Shown piece after piece: positions 17,742 through 25,057 of a stretch of DNA of 39,471 nucleotides. The stretch is taken from contig VXMD01000013.1 in assembly GCA_009841255.1 (NCBI GenBank), forward strand, positions 3,950 through 43,420, given 5' to 3'. The DNA is from Candidatus Poribacteria bacterium (GTDB lineage Bacteria > Poribacteria > WGA-4E > WGA-3G). Position numbers and translations under genes: made by a program. How positions within the stretch are numbered: the stretch's first letter is position 1; each line of letters opens with the position of its first letter. Below the pieces are notes generated by a model. It searched no databases. It was not told the DNA's origin and worked only from the letters and a program-made list of their open reading frames with translations.

Positions 17742-18308
17742 TCATCGGGTGCTTCCCTGCTGTGCTTGGTCTTGCGGCATTTGCCGATCTGCGATATAGG
17801 TGCTCATAGACAGTGAGCGTTCTCTGTTTCTATGTATCCATGTGACGGTTACTTGAACCCGACGGATGTTTTCAATATCTTCAGAATCTACGTCTTCAAC
17901 GATGGAACGCCAACGGTAGCGTGTATTTTCACCGAACTCGTCGGATTCTTCACCGACATCTGGGTAGCCCTCCATCTCAATCTCCGCCATCCGGTATTTG
18001 AGAAGATAGAGGGCTGTGGTACTGTTGTCTGAAAGCCCCTGGTTACGTGCCGCGGAAGCAAACGCTTGCAACAGTGCGGGCAGGACAGCCGCCAAAATCG
18101 CCAACGTCACAAGTACCTCGACGAGAGTAAAGCCGCTTTTTTCTTCTGGAGCTGGTCGCGTTTTTTTAATGATTCGCAAGGCGTTAAACGAAGTTATTTG
18201 TTCATTGAAGATTTTTTTATATCCGCCTGTGCCGTTGTTGCAGGCTACCATCACGTTCATATCAAGACCGTAGCCCGTAATGAAATGGAGGGCGGATTTG
18301 AGGAACAC
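17742..18308 (-). CDS. gspI: GspI minor pseudopilin (start uncertain)
   Basis: SG/FTLVEVLVTLAILAAVLPALL is a clear type IV prepilin motif with Glu at +5; the order G-H-I-J-K and a length near 130 residues after cleavage fit GspI. The longest frame begins at GTG 18308 and gives a 59-residue leader, but that part is translated repeat DNA (18225-18297). Alternatives are the ATG at 18260, the ATG at 18251, and a TTG at 18179 that would give a normal 16-residue basic leader (RIIKKTRPAPEEKSG). No strong ribosome-binding site distinguishes them. GspI binds GspJ and GspK in the pseudopilus tip. Confidence 0.82.
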   Translation of the reverse strand: MFLKSALHFITGYGLDMNVMVACNNGTGGYKKIFNEQITSFNALRIIKKTRPAPEEKSGFTLVEVLVTLAILAAVLPALLQAFASAARNQGLSDNSTTALYLLKYRMAEIEMEGYPDVGEESDEFGENTRYRWRSIVEDVDSEDIENIRRVQVTVTWIHRNRERSLSMSTYIADRQMPQDQAQQGSTR

Positions 18309-18356
18309 ACGTCAGCGTCCAAACGCTCGTTGTTACTCCGCAAGGTAAGATTAAAA
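18225..18356. repeat. Cluster of three dispersed repeat elements at gspI start
   Basis: 18225-18246 repeats the element at 12929-12950 with one mismatch. 18270-18297 (GTAGCCCGTAATGAAATGG and following) recurs inverted at 26883-26910 with one mismatch. 18333-18356 is an inverted copy of the ACTCCGCAAGGTAA element seen before gspL (14862-14886). The cluster spans the gspH-gspI junction and the proposed long leader of GspI. Confidence 0.75.
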
Positions 18357-19106
18357 TTCAAAGCCCAACATCTCGATCTCTTGGGCTGTGAGTTGTCGTA
18401 CACGAACACGTCCACTCGCTGCCTCAACAGTAACAGACATTACTTGATTCCGTGCGTTTTGGAGGTATACGAAAGCATCTTCAGAAGCGGCAGTTGGCGA
18501 GAAATAGATGTACGCCACGCCAGAATCGACCTGAACAGTCCTACCGTTGTGGTTGGTTATTATCGTGGCTAATGTTACAGCCTGTTCCATGGGGTAGGGT
18601 ACCCCCAAGACACCGCTGGATCGTGCCAAAGGAGCCTGTGAAGCGGAGGTTCCTGTTGTGAATGGGTTTGTGTTTATATTATTCTGGGCAGCAGCGACAA
18701 CAGTCGAATTTTGAGCCGTCAGTGCCGACGTAAGTGGATTACTGGGATCAAACGTTTCGCTGGAGGCAAGCCAGTATCGCTGGTTGTCAAAGTCTAAAAC
18801 CACGAGATGTGTCGTTCGATCCGTGACTGCCATATCCCGTGCAAACGTTAGGAGGTTGCGGAGTGTGTAAGCAGAGGCTTTTAGGCGACGTGTTGCGGCG
18901 AACCCTTTCAGTGCCGGCATAGAGATTACTGATAGGATACCGATGAGGGTCAAGACGATTAGCAGTTCCGTAATCGTGAATCCTAGGGTTCCCGTAGCGG
19001 CTGGAGGTGGAAGACTCGAAGGCTGAACGGTTGGATCGGAGGCATTTCTTCCTTTCTTCCATCCTTCCGCTCTTCCTGCCTTCCATCTTTCTGTAGTTCG
19101 CAGCAT
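18351..19106 (-). CDS. gspH: GspH minor pseudopilin with purine-repeat-encoded leader
   Basis: LG/FTITELLIVLTLIGILSVISMPAL is a prepilin motif (cleavage after Gly42, Glu at +5), followed by FAATRRLKASAYTLRNLLTFARDMAV, which is typical of GspH/FimT. The gene starts 3 nt after the gspG stop (TAA-ACA-ATG) with GGAG about 12 bases upstream, so it is translationally coupled. The first ~20 residues (basic and Trp/Gly rich) come from a GGAAGGATGGAAGAAAGG-like purine tract (19041-19092). The 42-residue leader is long for the family. No later start codon exists before the motif. Confidence 0.85.
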   Translation of the reverse strand: MLRTTERWKAGRAEGWKKGRNASDPTVQPSSLPPPAATGTLGFTITELLIVLTLIGILSVISMPALKGFAATRRLKASAYTLRNLLTFARDMAVTDRTTHLVVLDFDNQRYWLASSETFDPSNPLTSALTAQNSTVVAAAQNNINTNPFTTGTSASQAPLARSSGVLGVPYPMEQAVTLATIITNHNGRTVQVDSGVAYIYFSPTAASEDAFVYLQNARNQVMSVTVEAASGRVRVRQLTAQEIEMLGFEF

Positions 19107-19109
19107 TGT

Positions 19110-19565
19110 TTAGTAGGCTCCGGTGGTTTCATCAACCCAATTGGTGATGTCTGCGTCCAGTTCAGTGCCACCGACCTTTCCATCCTTACCCATCGAATAG
19201 AGGTCATAATCGTATCCGTAGTGCGTACTGGGTTGACGATAGACATAAGGGTTATTCCACGGATCGATGAAATTGGGGGTGTCGATATAGGGACCATTCC
19301 AACTGGCGGGGGCGGGGCTCGGTGCTCGCCACAAGGCACTTAATCCTTGCTCGGTTGTCGGATATTCACCCGTCGCGATTGCGTACTGTTCCAACGCCGT
19401 TTTGATGCCGTTAATCTCTGTTTGTGCCTTCGCGACTTTCGCTTGCTGCGGGGCGTTGATAACACGCGGTGCGATGAAGGCGGCCAAAATCCCTAAAATA
19501 ACGATCACAATCGTCAATTCAATGAGCGTCAACCCGGATTGGTCGGATTTAAGTCCAGCGTACAT
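19110..19565 (-). CDS. gspG: Major pseudopilin GspG
   Basis: The major pseudopilin that forms the T2SS piston. The leader is 11 residues, with cleavage in QSG/LTLIELTIVIVILGILAAFIAPRV and Glu at +5. The diagnostic GspG body follows: QTEINGIKTALEQYAIATGEYPTTEQGL, PYIDTPNFIDPWNNPYVYR, and a C-terminal loop with YDLYSMGKDGKVGGTELDADI that carries the calcium-site aspartates of the family. The length (151 residues) is standard. The start is supported by GGAG eight bases upstream. Confidence 0.96.
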   Translation of the reverse strand: MYAGLKSDQSGLTLIELTIVIVILGILAAFIAPRVINAPQQAKVAKAQTEINGIKTALEQYAIATGEYPTTEQGLSALWRAPSPAPASWNGPYIDTPNFIDPWNNPYVYRQPSTHYGYDYDLYSMGKDGKVGGTELDADITNWVDETTGAY

Positions 19566-19586
19566 TTCTTTTTCTCCATTTTAGAG

Positions 19587-19698
19587 TTGTCAGTTGTCGG
19601 TTGTCGGTTGTCAGTTAAGAGCGTGTGGGAGTTGCAAACGTTTTGTCCGCCACAAAATTTAACTGAAGACTGAAGACTGAAAACTGTTAACTGATAAC
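19587..19698. repeat. GTCGGTTGTCAGT / ACTGAAGACTGA repeat strings upstream of gspG
   Basis: The 136-bp gspF-gspG spacer is largely made of degenerate strings: TTGTCAGTTGTCGGTTGTCG and continuation at 19587-19617, and AACTGAAGACTGAAGACTGA with following ACTGATAACTATT at about 19660-19698. The two halves are roughly inverted relative to each other, so an RNA stem is possible. Confidence 0.7.
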
Positions 19699-19701
19699 TA
19701 T

Positions 19702-20928
19702 TTAATTGCTTAATAATTGGTTTGCCTCAAAGATCGGGAGAATCATTGCGACGGCGATAAACCCGATGACAAGTCCCATCAACAAAATGACGAGCGGACC
19801 GATGGAACTCGTTAGACGTTCAAGACTCTTTTTTATTTCTAAATCGTAGTATTCAGAGAGTTTGCTAAGCATGTGAACAGGTTCGCCGGATTCCTCACCA
19901 ACGGCTACCATGTGGGTAACGAATTCGGGGAAATCTTTGCTTCTACCCAGCTCACGTGAGAGCGAGGAGCCCTGTTCAACTTCGGTTTCTGCGGCGGCGA
20001 CCACATTGCTGTATACCTTATTCCCAATAGTGTCTTTGACGACTTGGAGGGCAGGCAGCATCCGTACACCATTTTCCAAGAGCGTTGCCATCGTTCGGGT
20101 GAAGCGGACAATGGCAAAGGTGCTAAATATGGGTCCGATGAGGGGTAATTTCAATTTTAGGCGATCGAACCAGACCTGACCGGTTTCACGCTGGAGATAT
20201 TGTTTTAAACCTGCTCCACCTATGAGGACTACGAGAAGTCCAAGCCACCAATAGGTTTGGAAGGCATCGGTTGCTCCAATGAGAATCCGCGTAGGTAATG
20301 GCAACTCGACCCCGAGGTCGTTGAACATCGCAGTGAATTTGGGTATGACAAGAATCATGAGTACGGCTACAGCGGAGACGCTCAACGTTAGCAAGATGAC
20401 AGGATAGAAGAGTGCCGAGACGACATCATTTTTAAGAAGCCGTTGGCGTTCGGCGAATTCTGCAAGACGCTCCAGCACTAAACCGAGGACGCCCCCACTC
20501 TCGCCGGCTCTTACCATGTTGACATACAGATCTGAAAACACCTTCGGATGCTGGGTGAGGGCATCGTGAAAAGTCGCACCGTGTTCCACATCGTACTTCA
20601 CTTGTGAGACGATACGATGTAATGCAGGATTTTGGATTTGGCCGAGTGTAACTTCCAATGCGCGTGGTAGCGGAACATGCGCGTTCACCAATGTCGCCAA
20701 TTGGTACGTAAAGAACTCAACATCCGCCGCCTTGACGCCACGTCCACCGATTTTAAACCAGCGACGCACATCCGTCTGCACAGCCTCCTCTGTCTCTTCA
20801 ACAATGTCCGTGGGCCAATAACCCATCTGCCGTAAACGAGAGACCAATTCGGCTTTGGAGTCGGCTTCTATTGTATTCTTAACGGTACCACCACCATGAG
20901 TGAGTGCTTCATATCGAAATACTGGCAC
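19702..20928 (-). CDS. gspF: T2SS inner-membrane platform protein GspF
   Basis: Polytopic platform protein of the T2SS/PilC family. The GTG at 20928 is chosen: it gives the family-typical opening MPVFRYEALTHGGG and has GGAGG eight bases upstream, whereas the TTG at 20934 sits almost on the Shine-Dalgarno. Two T2SSF domains are seen. The first (about 65-190) contains FFTYQLATLVNAHVPLPRAL, MVRAGESGGVLGLVLERLAEF and the first TM. The second (about 270-395) has FTRTMATLLENGVRMLPALQVV, MVAVGEESGEPVHMLSKLSEYYD and the last TM. The length (408) is standard. Confidence 0.95.
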   Translation of the reverse strand: MPVFRYEALTHGGGTVKNTIEADSKAELVSRLRQMGYWPTDIVEETEEAVQTDVRRWFKIGGRGVKAADVEFFTYQLATLVNAHVPLPRALEVTLGQIQNPALHRIVSQVKYDVEHGATFHDALTQHPKVFSDLYVNMVRAGESGGVLGLVLERLAEFAERQRLLKNDVVSALFYPVILLTLSVSAVAVLMILVIPKFTAMFNDLGVELPLPTRILIGATDAFQTYWWLGLLVVLIGGAGLKQYLQRETGQVWFDRLKLKLPLIGPIFSTFAIVRFTRTMATLLENGVRMLPALQVVKDTIGNKVYSNVVAAAETEVEQGSSLSRELGRSKDFPEFVTHMVAVGEESGEPVHMLSKLSEYYDLEIKKSLERLTSSIGPLVILLMGLVIGFIAVAMILPIFEANQLLSN

Positions 20929-20968
20929 AATCAACCCCTCCGCTACACTTCAGGACTACAAGCCTATA

Positions 20969-21760
20969 TTAAAAACGCTTCAGACTTCCCCACATTGTTG
21001 CGAGTTTTGCTTTCGGCGTTACCGATAACCCACTATTTTTCGGGATACTGTCGCCAGTAATTACAACATTGTCGAATCGCGCTGTCTGATTCGAGAGCCC
21101 CAAACCCGCCGCTCCTGTCAAAAAGTCTTGGAACCCATTTAAGTGCCACGCTTGAAACCTTGCCAGTCTTCCTTCTTCTTCCGCATGCTGTTTCCTGATG
21201 GCGTTAATCTGTTCAAAAGTTCGACGGCTTGGAAGTTGGATAGGTCCAATAACCTGATTCCCGTTAATCCAAAAATTTAGGATATTTTCTTTCACATCTA
21301 ACTTTAACTTCGACCACCTGTTTAATTTTAAAGATCGATGGGGTGCAAAATGTGAAAATAGGAACGTTTTTGGGTCGTGAAAATTGCCCGCAGCAAAGCC
21401 AGTTCTGGAAACGTTGTCGCCAAGCAGCGTATCGCCGATGAAGCACCATGCAACCCAACTACCGTTAATTCGAGCGGCAATAGTGATATAGCCGGGACCT
21501 GGTTTTTCAAGCGGTTTGACATCAAATTCGATGGTGTAATCGTTCCATGACTCATCACCAACCGTGAGTAAACGGAGCCAGCCATCAGGGCTTACCGCAT
21601 GAAGTTCGCCTTTAACGATTTTCCAAGAACCCGGTAGTGCATCACGAACGAGAAATTCTTTCCATACGCCGAGGTTATTATCAAAATCCTCCTGAAAAAC
21701 TTCCGCTCCTGCTGAGAAGGTAAAGAAGGAAATAATACTTGCAATTACTACCAGTTTCAT
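20969..21760 (-). CDS. Secreted LamG/DUF1080-like protein inside the T2SS operon
   Basis: A 263-residue protein with an N-terminal signal peptide (VVIASIISFFTFSAGA) and a jelly-roll-like body. Visible motifs are FQEDFDNNLGVWKEF, SWKIVKGELHAVSPDGW, YTIEFDVKPLEKPG, LKLDVKENILNFWINGNQVI and GLGLSNQTARFDNVVITGD. These fit concanavalin-like LamG/DUF1080 (3-keto-disaccharide hydrolase-type) folds, which bind or cleave carbohydrate. AAGGAG lies 5 bases before the ATG. It is 48 nt after gspE and 40 nt before gspF, so it is probably transcribed with the T2SS. It may be a secreted substrate or an accessory factor; this is inference. Confidence 0.78.
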   Translation of the reverse strand: MKLVVIASIISFFTFSAGAEVFQEDFDNNLGVWKEFLVRDALPGSWKIVKGELHAVSPDGWLRLLTVGDESWNDYTIEFDVKPLEKPGPGYITIAARINGSWVAWCFIGDTLLGDNVSRTGFAAGNFHDPKTFLFSHFAPHRSLKLNRWSKLKLDVKENILNFWINGNQVIGPIQLPSRRTFEQINAIRKQHAEEEGRLARFQAWHLNGFQDFLTGAAGLGLSNQTARFDNVVITGDSIPKNSGLSVTPKAKLATMWGSLKRF

Positions 21761-21808
21761 ACCTGCTCCTTTTGCTACTTATAGGAGTGAGCTCCGGTTC
21801 GCCAGCAC

Positions 21809-23692
21809 TTACACAACTTCCACGAAATCAAATTCGTCTTCCTGCGTTAACCTGATGACTTCGTCGACCGTTGTCAACCCAGCGGCGACTTTACGCCACC
21901 CATCTTCACGTAAGCCTTTCATTCCCATCTGGACGGCGCGGCGACGAATCTCACTCGTTGATGCCTGCTTGAGTGCCATTGCGCGAATTTCATCCGTCAT
22001 AAATAAAACCTCGAAGATGCCGATTCTACCCTTGTAACCTCTCCCGCGGCACTCCTGACATCCGACTGCGCGCGGAATTTTCAGATTTTCTAATTTTCCT
22101 TGCAGTTCGGTCAGGGCTGTTTTGGTATTCACGTGTTTTTGCGTAGAGTCGCCTTCCATTACATTAGAGGCTTGGTTTTCTGGGGGAATAGAAGACACAG
22201 GAATAGCGGGGTTGTGGCCAGTGCCGTTACCGTTCCCCATCAATCCCGCCAACTCTTGCATGTCGGGAGGATACATCTCACAACATGCCTTGCACACACG
22301 GCGAGCAAGTCTTTGGGCAATGACCCCCTCTACCGTGGAGGCGACGAGGTAGGGTTCAACGTTCATATCAATCAGTCGCGTGATAGCACCAGGGGCATCG
22401 TTTGTGTGAAGTGTGCTAAAGACGAGGTGTCCTGTGAGTGAAGTATGGATCGCCATCTCAGCGGTTTCGTAGTCCCGGATCTCACCCACCAATACCTTGT
22501 CGGGGTCCTGCCGTAGGATATGTCGGAGTCCTTGAGCGAAGGTAAAACCTATATCGGGATTGACTTGGATTTGGTTAATACCCTCTAATTCGTACTCTAC
22601 TGGGTCTTCAAGGGTGATGATTTTAACATCGGGCGAGTTAATTTCTTTCAAACATGCATATAGCGATGTGGTTTTCCCGCTACCGGTGGGTCCCGTCGCA
22701 AGGATGATACCGTGCGGCTTACGAATCATACGTTGAAAGAGGTGAAGGTTTTCTGCAGTTAACCCGAGTTCTTCAAGCCCGAAGTCAATGGACTGTCGAT
22801 CGAGGATACGGAGGACAACACTTTCACCGTGCAGCGTCGCGACTGTTGGCACAGTAGAGACGCGGAGGTCGATTTGCCGGTTACCGACGCTCCCAATCTG
22901 ACGACTGATTTTTCCATCTTGCGGACGTCTCCGTTCTGCGACATCCATGCCGGCCATGATTTTAATACGTGAAGTAATTGCGGATTGGAGATAGGCGGGT
23001 GGTTGCGGCTGGTCCTCCAGTACACCGTCGACGCGGAAGCGGATCTTCAGTTGCGCTGGATAGGGTTCAATGTGAATATCGCTTGCCCCCATCCGGACAG
23101 CATCGATAATCATCTGGTCGACAGCATGTATAACTGTCGGATCTTGGCTGAGATCTTTCTCATCAATTCCGAAATCGTCAATCGTCTCGCGTTCAAGCGT
23201 CGCAGTTGCACCAACGGGTCCCTTGATACCCGCACTGAGTAGACTTTCAGCGGTGCGTCCATAGAGACGGACGATTGCCTCATCAATATCGGCTTCATTC
23301 GCAAGAATAGGTGTAATTTGGCAATTTGTGATGAGTTCAATCTCGTCAATGAGAACGACATCCAGTACATCTACCATCGCAACCGTGAGTTGATCGCCCA
23401 TCAACGCAGTAGGCACGATTTTATTTCGGTATGCGAACCCCGGGGACACCTTTTCAAGCACATCAGGTTCAGGAACAATACCTTCCAATTGAATGAAGGA
23501 TGTGCCGCATTCGACACTTTTTGTGGCGAGTGCGAGGATATTGGAGGTGACACCATGCTTAGAAAGCACAGCGACTTCGGATGCCCCGGTCTGTTTTATC
23601 TCTGCAACAATGTCTGTATAGTCTTGTTCAGAAATGAGAGATGCCTGTCGCATCACCTCAACAAGCGAATCGGCATTCGGTGTCTGTTGCAT
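21809..23692 (-). CDS. gspE: T2SS ATPase GspE
   Basis: Cytoplasmic hexameric ATPase that powers pseudopilus assembly. An N-terminal MshEN-like region (1-150) precedes the conserved core with ASDIHIEP (203-210), RIKIMAGMDVAERRRPQDG, and Walker A GPTGSGKTT at 334-342. The Asp-box ITLEDPVEYE is at 359-368, Walker B DPDKVLVGEIRD is at 396-407, and the His-box is STLHTNDAPGA. A zinc-binding tetracysteine (C467/C470 and C545/C548) is split by an unusual insertion of about 60 residues rich in Gly/Asn/Pro. There is only a weak AGAG upstream of the ATG at 23692. The 152-bp spacer upstream is AT-rich. Confidence 0.96.
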   Translation of the reverse strand: MQQTPNADSLVEVMRQASLISEQDYTDIVAEIKQTGASEVAVLSKHGVTSNILALATKSVECGTSFIQLEGIVPEPDVLEKVSPGFAYRNKIVPTALMGDQLTVAMVDVLDVVLIDEIELITNCQITPILANEADIDEAIVRLYGRTAESLLSAGIKGPVGATATLERETIDDFGIDEKDLSQDPTVIHAVDQMIIDAVRMGASDIHIEPYPAQLKIRFRVDGVLEDQPQPPAYLQSAITSRIKIMAGMDVAERRRPQDGKISRQIGSVGNRQIDLRVSTVPTVATLHGESVVLRILDRQSIDFGLEELGLTAENLHLFQRMIRKPHGIILATGPTGSGKTTSLYACLKEINSPDVKIITLEDPVEYELEGINQIQVNPDIGFTFAQGLRHILRQDPDKVLVGEIRDYETAEMAIHTSLTGHLVFSTLHTNDAPGAITRLIDMNVEPYLVASTVEGVIAQRLARRVCKACCEMYPPDMQELAGLMGNGNGTGHNPAIPVSSIPPENQASNVMEGDSTQKHVNTKTALTELQGKLENLKIPRAVGCQECRGRGYKGRIGIFEVLFMTDEIRAMALKQASTSEIRRRAVQMGMKGLREDGWRKVAAGLTTVDEVIRLTQEDEFDFVEVV

Positions 23693-23844
23693 GGTGTAAA
23701 ACTCTACTTTTCGGCGAGATCCCAGCCCTCACGCAAGAAGTAGCCTCTGTGTTATTTGTTTTATAAAGTTCTATAAAATCTATCGTATAGTATCCGTTGT
23801 TGATAATTAAGACGCAAGAGATAGGGATAAGTTTAACGGGCTGC

Positions 23845-25029
23845 CTATTCCTCAATCCGTCGCATCGCTTTTTTCGCTGCCTCGCGAACGGCTTTGGAAC
23901 TATCATCGAGCGCGTGTGTCAAGGCGGTCCGCACTTCAGAAGATGTTGCGCGCATTTCACCTAATTCATCAGCGGCATTGCGTCGAACATCCTCGGCAGC
24001 ATCACGTAGGGCTTCAAGGAGCGGTTGCACGACCACCTCTCCAGACTTACCGTCGTCTACGAGTGCCTCACCGATTGCCCCAAGTACATCAACGATGTGC
24101 CCACGCGTTACGGCTGACTGACTATTCGTAAGCGCATCTGCTAACATCGGTGTGATGGTCATAGCGGCATGCTCACCCAATTCAATTAAGGCATCTTCAG
24201 CATCTGCTCGGACTGAGTCCGAGTTATCCGATAACACACCTATCAACGCGGTGAACGTTTCAGTGGAGACGGCTCGCATATCAGACAACTCCTCAATCGC
24301 ATTCGTTCGAACTTTTCTGGATTTATCATTGAGACTTGCAATTAAAGCATCTCGTATAGTATCCGTGGACTGCCCATTTTTTGCGAGGATTTCACCGATC
24401 CGTCCTAAAACGTTGAGGACATCGTCGCGGGCACTCGATGAGCCTTTCGTCCGTACAGCGATGAGTGCTGGGACGACAACGGCAACTGATTCCGGGGAGG
24501 TCGGACGCACATCATCCAATTCTTCAAGTGCCTCCCGAAAAACCTCTTCAGATGGATCTTCGAGTGCCATCGCCAATGCGATCGCGACGGTATCTGAATT
24601 TCGTCCCGCTTTCCTTTCCCGTTCACCGATTGCTCCTAACGCGTCAACTACCTCTTTACGGACGCGTTTAGCCGGATCTCGAAGCATCGAAATGAGGGCG
24701 GCGGTGCCAGGACTTCCAATTTCTTCGAGGAAATCCACAAATTTACGTTTGACGTCATTGGATTCATCCGCCAAAGTAGGCACGATCTGTGTAAGCAATT
24801 CGGATTGCCATCTCGCTTGTAGCATTTCATGCTTCGTTTTGAGCTCATCGAGTTCAGCGGCGAGTTCGGATAATGGACTCTCCTGTGATTCTGCTATCGC
24901 CTCATGAAGCTGAACCATCTGGTTAATCCCCAAACCGAGGAATATCCCTATAACAGTTATTATCACCCAAAACCAACGTCTCACAGGTCCTGCAGTGTTC
25001 ACATTCGGTATAAGCCTTTTCTGAATCAT
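23845..25029 (-). CDS. Membrane-anchored HEAT-repeat protein
   Basis: A single N-terminal TM (about residues 19-36) is followed by a coiled coil (about 50-75). Seven or so HEAT/PBS-lyase-type repeats of about 37-40 residues then run to the end, each of the form DPSEEVFREALEELDDVRP or DKSRKVRTNAIEELSDMRA. Such repeats are protein-interaction scaffolds. GAGGA lies seven bases before the ATG at 25029. It lies between the DUF3352-like gene (28 nt away) and gspE on the same strand, so it may scaffold or regulate the T2SS; no function can be read directly. Confidence 0.8.
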   Translation of the reverse strand: MIQKRLIPNVNTAGPVRRWFWVIITVIGIFLGLGINQMVQLHEAIAESQESPLSELAAELDELKTKHEMLQARWQSELLTQIVPTLADESNDVKRKFVDFLEEIGSPGTAALISMLRDPAKRVRKEVVDALGAIGERERKAGRNSDTVAIALAMALEDPSEEVFREALEELDDVRPTSPESVAVVVPALIAVRTKGSSSARDDVLNVLGRIGEILAKNGQSTDTIRDALIASLNDKSRKVRTNAIEELSDMRAVSTETFTALIGVLSDNSDSVRADAEDALIELGEHAAMTITPMLADALTNSQSAVTRGHIVDVLGAIGEALVDDGKSGEVVVQPLLEALRDAAEDVRRNAADELGEMRATSSEVRTALTHALDDSSKAVREAAKKAMRRIEE

Positions 25030-25057
25030 TGTTAATTCCTCAATTAATTAGTTGCGT

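Noticed and set aside
24152-24907. Plus-strand Ser/Arg-rich frame of 251 codons
   Set aside because: It is the mirror of the HEAT-repeat gene; its Ser/Ala bias comes from the antisense of Glu/Ala/Asp codons.
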